A DNA stretch of 64,000 nt from Deltaproteobacteria bacterium (GCA_016178705.1 JACOST010000011.1:248001-312000); one strand, 5' to 3'; positions 49,723 through 58,537 are shown, counted from the stretch's first letter. Made by a program: numbers and translations. The notes: a model not told the origin generated them from the letters alone.

Positions 49723-50505
49723 ATGAAGCCCCACACTGTTGATCTCGGTTCGCAGTACTTGCACGCCACCAAAGCGAGCGGTGTGTTGCGGGTAGTGATC
49801 GATCGGCCCGAGCGCCGCAACGCGCTGACGATCGAGATGTATCACGGCCTCAAGAAAGCCGCGGTGCTGGCCGAGAAGGACGCCGACGTCGACTTGCTCG
49901 TCGTCACCGCGACCGGCGAGTATTTCTGCGTCGGCGGCGAGATGGCCGGACAACACGAAGGCGGGGCGCCGATCGATCGCGAAACCGATCGCTACGATCT
50001 GCTGCCGTTCGTGCAATTCGAGCGCTGCCCCAAAATCGTTCTGCTGGCGATCAACGGGATGTGTCAGGGCGGCGGCCTCAACATGGCGCTGACCAGCGAC
50101 ATCACCGTGGTCTCCGACCAAGCGCAGTTTCGCGTGCCCGAACTGCTGCGCGGCGTGGCCGATTGCTATCTCGGCGCACGCCTGGCCAGCCGGATCGGGG
50201 TTGCGCGCGCCAAGTACCTGTTGTTCACCGCGCAGTACTTCTCCGCTGCCGAGGCGTTGGCGATGGGGCTGATCTCGCGCGTGGTGCCGCACGTGCAGCT
50301 CGACGGCGCGGTAGCCGAGACCATCGAGTGGGTGCGACAAACCGGTCCGCGCGCGCGCACCGCGCTCAAGCGCGACATCAACCGACAGTTGCCGCCGATC
50401 GATTTCCCGATGTTCGCCGAGTCGCTCGACTCCGACGAAGTGCGCGAAGGCTTCACCGCGTTTGCCCAAAAGCGCCCGCCGAAATGGACGCGAGCGCTTG
50501 ACTAA
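49723..50505 (+). CDS. Enoyl-CoA hydratase/isomerase family protein
   Basis: The 260-residue crotonase-fold protein has GVLRVVIDRPERRNALTIEM near residue 18, LLVVTATGEYFCVGGEMAGQ (oxyanion loop near 55), KIVLLAINGMCQGGGLNMAL, and FRVPELLRGVADCYLGARLA, with Glu in the usual catalytic PEL position. C-terminal ARAKYLLFTAQYFSAAEALA is typical. It hydrates or isomerises an enoyl-CoA in the degradation pathway. GAGGTGA before the ATG fixes the start. The stop codon lies inside the operator of the next gene. Confidence 0.93.
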   Translation: MKPHTVDLGSQYLHATKASGVLRVVIDRPERRNALTIEMYHGLKKAAVLAEKDADVDLLVVTATGEYFCVGGEMAGQHEGGAPIDRETDRYDLLPFVQFERCPKIVLLAINGMCQGGGLNMALTSDITVVSDQAQFRVPELLRGVADCYLGARLASRIGVARAKYLLFTAQYFSAAEALAMGLISRVVPHVQLDGAVAETIEWVRQTGPRARTALKRDINRQLPPIDFPMFAESLDSDEVREGFTAFAQKRPPKWTRALD

Positions 50506-50516
50506 CGCTTGTTAGT
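50501..50516. promoter_or_regulatory. TetR-type operator ACTAACGCTTGTTAGT before its regulator gene
   Basis: An imperfect 16-base palindrome with the same half-sites as 49573-49588 overlaps the enoyl-CoA hydratase stop and ends 16 bases before the TetR GTG. A further CTAACGCG half-site follows at 50524-50531. This suits autorepression. Confidence 0.75.
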
Positions 50517-50532
50517 TTTCTAGCTAACGCGG

Positions 50533-51237
50533 GTGACCAATCGCGCCGCGACCACCAAACCGCGCGCCGCCAAACGCAGTGGCCGGCGCGAGTCGGCCCA
50601 GCCGACGCGCGAAGTGATCCTCGACACCGCCGAGCGGCTGTTCGCCGTCCACGGCGTGGATGGCGTGGCGTTGCGTGATCTCGCCCGCGACATGAACCTC
50701 ACCGCGCCGAGCCTCTACAATCACTTCCCGAGCAAGCAGGCGCTCTACGATGCGGTGCTCGAACGCGGGCTGCGGCCGATCATGCAAACCCTCGCCGAAG
50801 CCTGGCACCCGGGCGCGCTGCAACCCGATCACACTCATGCCACGGTCGAGAAGATGACCGCCCATCTCGCTACCCATCCGCACCTCGCGCGTCTGCTGCA
50901 ACGCGCGCTGCTGGACGAAAGCAGCAGCGTGCAGAAACTGATCGGGCGCTGGCTGACGCCGCTGTATCTGCAAGGACTCGCCGTCATCCGCGAAACCGCC
51001 GACGGCGCCGGTTGGGATCCCGATGAGGTGCCACACCTCGCGCTCGGTCTGTTCGGAATGGTGTTCGCGTACTTCACCAACGCCGCCGCACTCAACGCGT
51101 TCATGGGCCGGAACAACGACGCGCTCTCCGCCCGTGCGCTGGCGGTGCAACGCCGCTTTCAAGAGAAAGCCATTTCCCGCCTGCTCGGCACCTCTACGAA
51201 CAGCGGGCGCAAACGCCCCGCCCGTACGACTCAGTAA
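50533..51237 (+). CDS. TetR family transcriptional regulator
   Basis: The 234-residue repressor, read from a GTG, has a basic start, then the DNA-binding domain TREVILDTAERLFAVHGVDG and VALRDLARDMNLTAPSLYNH, with FPSKQALYDAVLERGL at residues about 40-75. The remaining helical domain is the ligand pocket. Two ACTAAC-N4-GTTAGT sites, one before this gene and one before the amidohydrolase at 49553, are its likely operators. An acyl-CoA-type inducer would suit the regulated enzymes, but that is inference. Downstream is the MaoC-type dehydratase, possibly in the same unit. Confidence 0.93.
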   Translation: MTNRAATTKPRAAKRSGRRESAQPTREVILDTAERLFAVHGVDGVALRDLARDMNLTAPSLYNHFPSKQALYDAVLERGLRPIMQTLAEAWHPGALQPDHTHATVEKMTAHLATHPHLARLLQRALLDESSSVQKLIGRWLTPLYLQGLAVIRETADGAGWDPDEVPHLALGLFGMVFAYFTNAAALNAFMGRNNDALSARALAVQRRFQEKAISRLLGTSTNSGRKRPARTTQ

Positions 51238-51285
51238 CGAACTCTCGCAGCATCACTTCATCTCATCGCAACAGGAGATACCCGC

Positions 51286-52407
51286 ATGGCCAGCACCGAA
51301 GCCGGACAGATCACTGACGAAGGCATAGCCAAAATCCGCGAACGCGTCGGACAAGGATTTCCCGGCCGCCGCCCGTGGCGCACCGAGGCGAGCCGCGACG
51401 CCATCTATCACCTCGCCTACGCAATCGGCGACCTCAACCCGCTCTATCTTGACGACGACTACGCCAAGAAATCGCGTTGGGGGACCATCATCGCGCCGCC
51501 GATCATCGTGCAGAGCATGGACACCCTGCGTGCTGTCGGCCACAGCGGCTTGCCCGAAGGCCTGCCCGGGGTGCACTCGATTTGGACCGGCTCGCTCTAC
51601 GAGTGGACGCGTCCGGTGAAACTCGGCGATAAGATTCGCGCCGAGTCGTATCTGAAAGAGGTGGTCGAGAAGCCGAGCAACTTTGGCGACGGCCGCTCGC
51701 TCTACCAAACCTACGAAGCCAAGTACTACGATCAGAACAACGCCTACCTTGGCGTGCGCAACGACACCTGGATTCGCATTGAGCGCGCCAAGACCCGCGA
51801 GAAGAAAAAATACGGCGACATCCAACTCGCGCACTGGACGCCGGCTGACATCGAGCGCTTCATGGAGGAGTATCGCACGCAGCAGCGCACGGTCGAGCGC
51901 TACTGGGACGACGTCAAAGTCGGCGACAAACTCAATCGCATCATCAAAGGTCCGCTGACGCCGACGGCCGAGATCGCCTTCGAGTCGTACTTCGGCGTCT
52001 ACCTGGTCGGCAACAAAGTCGCCGCCAATCTTTATGCGAAACATCCGGCGCTGATGATTCCGAACGAGCAAGGCGTGCCCGAGCCGCCGCAGCGCGTGCA
52101 CTGGGACAACGCCTTCACACAGCGCCTGCTCGGTTTACCCGGTGCCTACGACCTCGGCCCCGAGCGCTGCTCGTGGCTGATCCAAGGCATGACCGACTGG
52201 ATCGGCGACAACGGTCTGCTCACGCGCATCGAAGCCCAATACCGCAAGTTCAACTACATGGGCGACGTGACCTGGGTGCAAGGTCGCGTCACCGAGAAAT
52301 TCGAGCGCGACGGCAAAGCCTACGTGCGCTGCCACGTCGAGTGCGTCAACCACCGCGACGAAGTGACGGCCAAGGCCATCTGCGAAGCCGAGTTGCCGCG
52401 ACGATAG
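51286..52407 (+). CDS. FAS1-type/MaoC-like acyl dehydratase, two hot-dog domains
   Basis: This 373-residue protein has a MaoC N-terminal domain (RDAIYHLAYAIGDLNPLYLD near 38, then SRWGTIIAPPIIVQSMD, which carries the Asp/His-type hydratase pocket) and a second hot-dog region (WDDVKVGDKLNRIIKGPLTP through TKFNYMGDV-type GDVTWVQGRVTEKF at the C-terminus). Such proteins hydrate or dehydrate enoyl-CoA substrates with bulky acyl groups, including steroid side chains. AGGAGA before 51286 fixes the start. Its location after the TetR gene links it to the same regulon by position. Confidence 0.88.
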   Translation: MASTEAGQITDEGIAKIRERVGQGFPGRRPWRTEASRDAIYHLAYAIGDLNPLYLDDDYAKKSRWGTIIAPPIIVQSMDTLRAVGHSGLPEGLPGVHSIWTGSLYEWTRPVKLGDKIRAESYLKEVVEKPSNFGDGRSLYQTYEAKYYDQNNAYLGVRNDTWIRIERAKTREKKKYGDIQLAHWTPADIERFMEEYRTQQRTVERYWDDVKVGDKLNRIIKGPLTPTAEIAFESYFGVYLVGNKVAANLYAKHPALMIPNEQGVPEPPQRVHWDNAFTQRLLGLPGAYDLGPERCSWLIQGMTDWIGDNGLLTRIEAQYRKFNYMGDVTWVQGRVTEKFERDGKAYVRCHVECVNHRDEVTAKAICEAELPRR

Positions 52408-52440
52408 TGAGTTCCTGGGTCGCTCTGCCTATCCTCGTCC

Positions 52441-52533
52441 GTAGCGTAGGGCGATGCATGCATCGCCCTGTCTTCCTCCAGACCGCGGTGCCAGTTCGCG
52501 GGCGACGCATGCGTCGCCCCTACCCGAACACGA
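52441..52533. repeat. Inverted-repeat element, family GTAGGGGCGACGCATGCGTCGCC (copy 3)
   Basis: GTAGGGCGATGCATGCATCG (continuing CCCT) and GGGCGACGCATGCGTCGCCC (continuing CTAC) face each other over a 35-base centre, between convergent genes (MaoC-like plus, XrtH-associated minus). Confidence 0.9.
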
Positions 52534-52548
52534 GAAGTCGTGCGCAGA

Positions 52549-53097
52549 TCATGTCGCCCGCGGTTGATTGAGCGCGAACACCGCCAATGCGCCGACGAAC
52601 GCCGGCGCGGCAAACATACCGGCGGCGCCGGTGGCGTGGTAGACGCTCAGCACAGCAAGGACTTCGTAGGCGCGGTTGAATCCCACACTGTCAGAGAGAT
52701 TCAGCCAGGCTTCGGCAGCCACGATGGCCCCGTCGAGCACGATCAGTCCGAGCGATCCGATCACCGCCACCATCACCAAGCGGCGGTCGCGTACCTTGGC
52801 AGCCGCCAACACGACGGCCAAGAACAGCGCGAGGTTGCGAATGTGTTCGAGCGTTCCGATCTCCGTCTCGGCCGCTTCGGCGTCGTCGTACTCGGGCACC
52901 GTCAGGACCATCGTGCCAGCGCCGAGAGACGACTCAATCGGCCGCCCCAGACTCAGTTGCAAAATTTCCGCGGCAACCGACGCCACTGCCCGACCGATCA
53001 CCGGCTGCACCGGGGGGTTCCCACAGACGCCCAGCAACAGCGTGTAGAGCGCGAGGAATCGAAAGCTAACCCACCAGACGCTCGCCACCGGCGACAC
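52549..53097 (-). CDS. Membrane protein encoded with exosortase H
   Basis: The 182-residue protein, read from a GTG at 53097, has about four membrane helices: FRFLALYTLLLGV, NLALFLAVVLAAAKV, RLVMVAVIGSLGLIVLDGAI and GMFAAPAFVGALAVFAL. A soluble segment (MVLTVPEYDDAEAAETEIGT) lies between the first two helices. The gene overlaps the exosortase end by 32 bases and fits the 'exosortase H-associated membrane protein' described in XrtH loci, from memory of that family. The start is uncertain; a GAGGA lies directly before the GTG. It is probably a partner or accessory of the transpeptidase. Confidence 0.65.
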   Translation of the reverse strand: MSPVASVWWVSFRFLALYTLLLGVCGNPPVQPVIGRAVASVAAEILQLSLGRPIESSLGAGTMVLTVPEYDDAEAAETEIGTLEHIRNLALFLAVVLAAAKVRDRRLVMVAVIGSLGLIVLDGAIVAAEAWLNLSDSVGFNRAYEVLAVLSVYHATGAAGMFAAPAFVGALAVFALNQPRAT

Positions 53098-53656
53098 TCC
53101 TCGCCCACGCCAGCCACATACCCAGCGCGGCGGCCAGCAACAGCATCGGCCACACGTACAGATGCCCGTAGTCGAGCGCCCGCGCGAAATGCGCACCGAT
53201 GTAGATCAGACTCATCATCCGAATGAGATTCAGCCCGATCAGCGCGGGCACGCCGATCGCGAGTCCCTTGAACCGATCACGCCAGCGGCTGGGGAACGCC
53301 AGGGTCGCGGCCACAAACAAGCCGACGATTTCAATGCCCGTGCAGTTGGCGACGATCTCGAACCGGGAAGCATCCAACGTGATCTGATTGCCGAGATCGA
53401 CCGCGGGCAATCCCAGCGACCGCAGCGCCGCCGCCACCGCAGCGGCCGCGTGATTCGTCAGCCACCCAGTGGCGACCCCATCGAGCAGGCCGATGTCAAC
53501 CCGCACCAAAGCTGAGAAGAGCAAGACGAGCCCGAAGAACGCCAGCGCGAAGCGCAGCACCAACATGTTCGGCGATGCCGCGCCTCGCACGGGCTGCACA
53601 ACACGCTCGCGCAGCCTACGCGTGCGCTCGTTCACAACGCCCGAACGACGCGACAC
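53066..53656 (-). CDS. xrtH: Exosortase/archaeosortase, XrtH type
   Basis: The 196-residue multi-pass membrane transpeptidase has the exosortase catalytic triad: Cys 105 in IVANCTGIEIVGLF, Arg 146 in GLNLIRMMSLIYIG and His 165 in LDYGHLYVWPML. Size (about 200) and motif context suit XrtH rather than the larger EpsH-type exosortases. These enzymes process C-terminal sorting signals of the IPTLxxWG type and transfer proteins to a surface anchor. The next gene upstream encodes a protein with such a tail. The exact start is uncertain, with GTG and ATG options downstream of 53656. Confidence 0.88.
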   Translation of the reverse strand: MSRRSGVVNERTRRLRERVVQPVRGAASPNMLVLRFALAFFGLVLLFSALVRVDIGLLDGVATGWLTNHAAAAVAAALRSLGLPAVDLGNQITLDASRFEIVANCTGIEIVGLFVAATLAFPSRWRDRFKGLAIGVPALIGLNLIRMMSLIYIGAHFARALDYGHLYVWPMLLLAAALGMWLAWARSVAGGERLVG

Positions 53657-53731
53657 CGCTTACGAGCAGGAGGATTCCAAGGCCGCCCGGCGCAATCACC
53701 GGCGCGCCTGAAACCTCGGGCGGAAGCACCG

Positions 53732-54586
53732 TCAGCTACTCCGCGCCCGACGCACCAGTACGGACCCACAAAGTAGAACTAGGCCGACAAACCCGACCAA
53801 TCCCCAGATCGGGGTGGCCGGCACCTTGAGCGCGCCGACCCCGGCAACCGTGCAGTTGCACGATACGCACAGCCCCGGACACGCAAAGGCGTCGGTGCCA
53901 TCGCACACCTCGCCCACTTCCTTCACGTTGTTGCCGCACACTGGACACGGGGTTCCATCCGTGTAGGACCCGCTGCTCCCCGCGTTGTTCTTCGGCATCG
54001 CGGTGTTCGCACAGTCGAAGTCAGCTGCGCTGTTGTTGGTGTCGTCAGATGCCTCAAGCAGAGTGGGGAAAGTGCCCCCGCTAATGTCCCGACGGATGGC
54101 GTGGCCGAGGATCAGGCCGTAGTCGGACTCATACGGGGTACCCGCGGTGTTCAGCAGTGACCCATCACCGGTGAAGTTGCCCCATGAGACGCAATCGGCG
54201 GGGATGGCGTCAAAGCAGACCGCACCACCGGCCAATGGCAACACCGCCGTCATCGTAAGGTCCTTCGAGATGCCGAATAGTGTCGCCGCCTCCGCGGTGG
54301 CGATGAGAATCGTTGATTGAGTCGCACCGTTCCCGACATTGGCACCGAAAGTAAACGTGGCCACGGTTCCCCCGGTCGCGTTGTACACGCGAAGAAAGTG
54401 GCCGGAGACGAGATTCTGGCCGGCCGAGTACATCTGCAGCATGACGTACTGCGCATTGGGACTGCCCGATGTTCCCGGAAACACCTCGACGATCTTCATC
54501 AGGTGGAACGAACCGAATGCCGGCGGCGCAAGCGCCGGAACACACAACGTCGCGAAAATAGCCGACCAAAAAAGACGACGTGCCAT
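53732..54586 (-). CDS. Secreted protein with XrtH-type sorting tail and lamin-tail-like domain
   Basis: The 284-residue product has a signal peptide (LFWSAIFATLCVPALAPPAF). The beta-rich domain begins HLMKIVEVFPGTSGSPNAQY and runs to about 190, resembling LTD-type domains. Then come a Cys-rich module (CPVCGNNVKEVGEVCDGTDA, with later CPGLCVSCNC) and the tail KVPATPIWGLVGFVGLVLLC plus GSVLVRRARSS. The tail has the sorting layout: a VPxxxxWG motif, one hydrophobic helix and a basic end. It is immediately upstream of xrtH, so it is the likely dedicated substrate. Confidence 0.85.
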   Translation of the reverse strand: MARRLFWSAIFATLCVPALAPPAFGSFHLMKIVEVFPGTSGSPNAQYVMLQMYSAGQNLVSGHFLRVYNATGGTVATFTFGANVGNGATQSTILIATAEAATLFGISKDLTMTAVLPLAGGAVCFDAIPADCVSWGNFTGDGSLLNTAGTPYESDYGLILGHAIRRDISGGTFPTLLEASDDTNNSAADFDCANTAMPKNNAGSSGSYTDGTPCPVCGNNVKEVGEVCDGTDAFACPGLCVSCNCTVAGVGALKVPATPIWGLVGFVGLVLLCGSVLVRRARSS

Positions 54587-54674
54587 ACGAGCCCTCCCCG
54601 TAAAAGGTGTTCGACTGTAACCTCAGAGGGAGAGTCGCGTCAACAATAAATCGCCAAGCGAGCCGACGGGCGCT

Positions 54675-55790
54675 TCAATGCCGATCGTAGCGCACGACGC
54701 TGCGGATGCTCTCGCCATGATGCATCAGGTCGAAGGCGCGATTGATGTCCGCTAGCGGCATCCTGTGGGTGACAAACTCGTCGAGCTTGATGCGGCCGTC
54801 CATGTACCAGTCGACGTATTGCGGTAGTTGCGTGCGGCCGCGCGTGCCGCCGAACGCGGTGCCGCGCCAACTGCGACCGGTGACCAGCAGGAACGGCCTC
54901 GCGTGAATCTCTTCGCCCGCGCCGGCCACGCCGATGACGATCGCTTGCCCCCAGCCTTTGTGCGTACACGCCAATGCCTGCCCCATCACCTCGACGTTGC
55001 CGATGCACTCAAACGAGAAGTCGACACCGCCAGCGGTCATCTCGACTACCGCTTCGGCGATGCTCGGCACATCGCGCGGATTGACGCAGTCGGTGGCGCC
55101 CAACTGTTTCGCCAGGGTGAACTTGCTCGGGTTGGTATCGACGCCGATGATGCGCATGGCGCCCGCCATCACCGCACCTTGTACGACCGAAAGGCCGATG
55201 CCGCCGAGTCCGAACACCGCGACCGATGCGCCCGCGTGCACCTTCGCGGTGTTCAACACCGCGCCGATGCCGGTGGTCACGCCACATCCGAGCAAGCAGA
55301 CTTTTTCCAGCGGCGCATCGGCACGAATCTTCGCCAATGCGATTTCCGGAACGACGCAGTATTCGGCAAACGTCGATGTGCCCATGTAGTGATGCAGCAG
55401 CTTACCTTTGTACGAGAGGCGGCTGGTGCTGTCCGGCATCAGCCCCTTGCCCTGCGTCGGCAGCAGCGCGCCGCACAGATTGGTCTTGCCGCTGAGGCAG
55501 AACTTGCAGTTGCGGCACTCGGGAATGTAGAGCGGGATGACATGGTCGCCGGGCTTCAGCGACGTCACGCCGGCGCCGATCTCTTCGACAACGCCGCCGC
55601 CCTCGTGACCGAGCACGGCCGGGAATAGTCCCGACGGATCGCGGCCGCTCATCGTGTACGCATCGGTGTGGCATACACCGGTCGCGACCAATCGCACCAA
55701 GCATTCGCCGGCCTGCGGTCCGGCAAGTTCAATCTCGTCGATGGCCAGCGGTGTCTTGGGCTCCCAGCAAATTGCGGCCTGGACCTTCAT
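54675..55790 (-). CDS. Class III alcohol dehydrogenase / S-(hydroxymethyl)glutathione dehydrogenase
   Basis: The 371-residue zinc-dependent MDR enzyme has [40 protein letters not shown] (catalytic zinc Cys), [33 protein letters not shown] (four structural-zinc Cys), [19 protein letters not shown] and [19 protein letters not shown] (NAD site). The length and sequence fit FrmA-type class III enzymes for formaldehyde detoxification, although some relatives act on other alcohols. GGGAGGA before 55790 fixes the start; the open frame upstream is a translated repeat element. No frmR or frmB homologue is adjacent. Confidence 0.92.
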   Translation of the reverse strand: MKVQAAICWEPKTPLAIDEIELAGPQAGECLVRLVATGVCHTDAYTMSGRDPSGLFPAVLGHEGGGVVEEIGAGVTSLKPGDHVIPLYIPECRNCKFCLSGKTNLCGALLPTQGKGLMPDSTSRLSYKGKLLHHYMGTSTFAEYCVVPEIALAKIRADAPLEKVCLLGCGVTTGIGAVLNTAKVHAGASVAVFGLGGIGLSVVQGAVMAGAMRIIGVDTNPSKFTLAKQLGATDCVNPRDVPSIAEAVVEMTAGGVDFSFECIGNVEVMGQALACTHKGWGQAIVIGVAGAGEEIHARPFLLVTGRSWRGTAFGGTRGRTQLPQYVDWYMDGRIKLDEFVTHRMPLADINRAFDLMHHGESIRSVVRYDRH

Positions 55791-55869
55791 CACTTCCTCC
55801 CGTCGCGCGGCGTTTCTTACAACCGTCCGCAGCGCGACGCCACTGTGCGTACCGGCCTGGCACAAGCCG

Positions 55870-56005
55870 ACCCTCGATGCGATCGCTTCGCGATCTACTT
55901 GGGCAAACGGGTATTCGACCCGCCGAGAGAAAGAGACCGCTTCCCGAGTAGCGGCCCCGAGTAGAAGTCGCACGCTTCGTATCGAGGGGCCGCGTATCGA
56001 GGGGC
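55870..56005 (+). repeat. MITE-like element, CCCTCGATACGATCGC family (copy C)
   Basis: The element begins CCCTCGATGCGATCGCTTCG and continues CGATCTACTTGGGCAAACGGG. It ends with CCCGAGTAGCGGCCCCGAGT, AGAAGTCGCACGCTTCGTAT and CGAGGGGCCGCGTATCGAGG. It lies between the divergent adh and epimerase genes, in the same orientation as copies A and D. Confidence 0.9.
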
Positions 56006-56041
56006 CGCCTTTGCGCAACGCCTCTGTGATAGAGAGTTGCG

Positions 56042-57025
56042 ATGATTCTGGTGACCGGCGCGACCGGATTCCTCGGCAGCCACCTTGCCGAAGCGTTGCT
56101 GGCGCGCGGCGAGCGCGTGCGGCTGCTGGTGCGGCGACCTGACGCAGCGCGCTGGCTCGTCGAGCGCGGGGCGGAGTGCGTTACCGGCGATCTCAGCGCG
56201 CGCACCCGGCTCAGCGACGCCGTACACGGCTGTCGCGCCGTGATTCATTGCGCCGCGCTCGCCTCCGATTGGGGAGCGTGGGAAGACTTTCGCGAGGCCA
56301 ACGACCGCGGCGGCGCGCGACTGCTCGACGCCTGTCGCGGCGCGAGACTCGACCGCTTCGTTCACATCAGCACCGTCGATGTCTACGGCTATCCCGATCG
56401 CGACGGACTCGATGAGACGACGCCGTATCACGACCGCGGCTTTGCCTACAACTCGACGAAGATCGCCGGCGAGCGGCATGTGTGGGCCGCGCGACAAGCC
56501 GGCTTGCCGGTCAGCGTGATCCGGCCGGGCAGCATCTACGGCCCGCGCTCGCAGACCTTCGGTGTCGAAATCGTCGTCGCAATTCGCAGCGGCGCGCCGC
56601 TGATCCGCGGCGGCCACGTCAACGCCGGCCTCGTCTACGTCGACAACGTCGTCGCGTTGATTCTGCTCGCTCTCGAGCATCCCGCCGCGGTCGGTACGGT
56701 GTTCCACAGCCTCGACGACGACGGCCACACCTGGCGCGACTACTTCGCGGCGCTGTGCCGCGGCCTCGATTTGCCGATGCCGAAGTACTCGCTGCCGCGC
56801 GGCGTCGCCTACACCATCGGCGCAGCGATGGAATGGCTGGCCCACGCCCGGCGGCAATCACGGCGACCGCTGCTGACACGCACCGCGGTCGAGCTGCTCG
56901 GCACCCGCCAAGGATTCTCGATGCAGCGCGCCAAGGATGTGCTGGCATTCACGCCGCTGGTCTCATTCGACGACGGGGTTGCGCGCACGGTCGCGTGGTT
57001 GCAAACGTTATCCGTTAGTGGATGA
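56042..57025 (+). CDS. NAD-dependent epimerase/dehydratase (3-beta-HSD-like extended SDR)
   Basis: The 327-residue protein has [20 protein letters not shown] (cofactor motif), [73 protein letters not shown] (Tyr-x3-Lys near 140), [20 protein letters not shown] and [19 protein letters not shown]. It belongs with hydroxysteroid dehydrogenase/isomerase and epimerase enzymes; the substrate is unknown. Its 3' end overlaps the opposing LLM pseudogene by about ten bases. It is divergent from adh across repeat copy C. Confidence 0.9.
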   Translation: MILVTGATGFLGSHLAEALLARGERVRLLVRRPDAARWLVERGAECVTGDLSARTRLSDAVHGCRAVIHCAALASDWGAWEDFREANDRGGARLLDACRGARLDRFVHISTVDVYGYPDRDGLDETTPYHDRGFAYNSTKIAGERHVWAARQAGLPVSVIRPGSIYGPRSQTFGVEIVVAIRSGAPLIRGGHVNAGLVYVDNVVALILLALEHPAAVGTVFHSLDDDGHTWRDYFAALCRGLDLPMPKYSLPRGVAYTIGAAMEWLAHARRQSRRPLLTRTAVELLGTRQGFSMQRAKDVLAFTPLVSFDDGVARTVAWLQTLSVSG

Positions 57026-57831
57026 GATTGGCCGAGTTGGCGAGAGCGTCGGCGGCGCGCGCGAACGCCGCCGCGTCTGCGTACCGCCACCCGTGGATGA
57101 TGCGCGTGACGCCGATGTCGGCGAGGGCGCGAACCTGATCAGCGACGTGCCCGGGGTCGTCGAGTGGCAGCGTGGTGATCACGGCGACTTCCGGAGTGGC
57201 CTTGCCGGCGGCATCCGCAGCGGCGTGGAGCTTGCGGATCGCGGGGGCGAGTTGCTTCGGATCGCCGCCCATCGGCATCCAGCCGTCGCCGTACCGCACC
57301 GTGCGCCGCAGCGCGTGCGGTGGCGCACCACCGACGAAGATAGGCGGACGCGCCGGACGCGGCAGAAACAGAAAGCGCTGGCCGTTCAGTTCGACCTCAT
57401 CGTTGGCAAAGCACTGATTGAGGAAGGCAAGCGTCGCGTCCGTGATCGCACCGCGTTGCGACTTCGGCACACCGACGGCGCGGAACTCCGCGTCCATCCA
57501 GGCCCGCGCCCACACCCAGCAGCAGGCGACCACCCGACAGTTCTTGAATCGTCGCGAGCCATTTTGCCGTCGCCAGCGCCGGTCGGTACGGCAGCACGAG
57601 CACGCCGGTGCCGAGTCCGATGCGAGTGGTCGCGCCGGCGAGATACGCCAGCGTCGCCAGTGGATCGAGATAGCGCCCGCCCGAACCTTCGGCGTCGTCG
57701 GGAGGGATGGCGATGTGATCCGCCACCCACAGGTCGTCGATCCCCGCCGCCTCCGCCGCGTGCGCGCACTCCAGCAGCGTCGCACGAGTCGACTGCGGAC
57801 CCATGTTACGAAGATAGAGGCCAAGCTTCAT
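57015..57831 (-). pseudogene. LLM class F420-dependent oxidoreductase with a single-base frameshift
   Basis: The N-terminal frame (from ATG 57831) reads KLGLYLRNMGPQST, ADHIAIPPDDAEGSGGRYLD, GTGVLVLPYRPALATAKWLA and LSGGRLLLGVGAG, then goes out of frame. The C-terminal frame resumes at WMDAEFRAVGVPKSQRG and runs through RPARPPIFVGGAPPHALRRT to the stop at 57015. One extra C in the minus strand (within GGGCCTGG, plus-strand 57500-57502) explains the switch. Restoring it gives about 271 residues, slightly short for the family but otherwise normal. It may be a true pseudogene or an assembly error. Confidence 0.85.
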
Positions 57832-57924
57832 TGCAGTTGCGGTCGCAGAATGGGAACAAGGGGCGACCAGCGCGCGCAGCAGCCCCGCGGCCACTGCGCG
57901 CGCGACGGGAGGACAAGCCGATGC

Positions 57925-58398
57925 TTACGGGGCCGGGGGCGGCGGTGGGCAGAGCCCCAGGCACGCACGGAACACCTTGCGGCAACCCTTCAAGCCATCA
58001 CGAACAGCCTGATTTTCGCGGCAAGTGTCGCGACATTGGAAAGCCGCGGCCTGCGCCGTATCGATGCACGCGTCGCGAGCCGGATCTCCCGGCGGTGGAC
58101 ACAGGGCCTTGTCAGCGACCAACTTGGTGTGACAATCGTCGAGGCATCCATCGAGCACCGCGATGAACGGGGCCACGCAGACGGCACGGTCGTCGCGACA
58201 CTTCGCGGCGCAGGCCGGATCGACATTGCGGCAGACGGCCGCGTCTTCGCCGCGTTGATCGATGCAGTCATGAATGCAGCTCGTGCGTTTGTCGTTCGCC
58301 GCTTTGATGCACACGGGGTCGTTGGTTGCATACGCGCTGACGCTGCCCGCCGCGAGGCAGGCCGCAATCAAGAACAATCCAAATCTCTTCTTGCTCAT
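57925..58398 (-). CDS. Small secreted protein with repeated Cys motifs
   Basis: The 157-residue product has a signal peptide (FGLFLIAACLAAGSVSAYA). It then carries about 15 Cys in three similar units: VCIKAANDKRTSCIHDCIDQ, CRDDRAVCVAPFIAVLDGCL followed by DDC, and CIDTAQAAAFQCRDTCRENQ. The C-terminus is CRKVFRACLGLC followed by a Pro tail. The units resemble alpha-helical hairpins held by disulfides. I do not recognise a named domain. GGGAGGA before 58398 fixes the start. A periplasmic or surface role is inferred from the signal peptide. Confidence 0.8.
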   Translation of the reverse strand: MSKKRFGLFLIAACLAAGSVSAYATNDPVCIKAANDKRTSCIHDCIDQRGEDAAVCRNVDPACAAKCRDDRAVCVAPFIAVLDGCLDDCHTKLVADKALCPPPGDPARDACIDTAQAAAFQCRDTCRENQAVRDGLKGCRKVFRACLGLCPPPPPAP

Positions 58399-58498
58399 CG
58401 TGTCCTCCCAATCGGCTAGTGATCGCAATGTGCACTCAGCATAGAAGCCCGCATCCGGACATGTCAAGAAAGGAATTGCCAGAAACGAACTGAGGGAC

Positions 58499-58527
58499 GA
58501 AGCGCAGGCTGAAGCCTGCGGCTACCG
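58499..58527. repeat. Hairpin repeat GCGCAGGCTGAAGCCTGCGG
   Basis: GCGCAGGCT-GA-AGCCTGCGG forms a near-perfect stem between two minus-strand genes. A related GCGCAGCCTGAAGACTGCGG lies at 33279-33298. It could be a terminator or a short palindromic repeat. Confidence 0.6.
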
Positions 58528-58537
58528 AAGGTCTCTC

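Noticed and set aside
55791-56018. N-terminal extension of the alcohol dehydrogenase frame
   Set aside because: It is translated MITE-like copy C. The ribosome-binding site and family N-terminus place the start at 55790.
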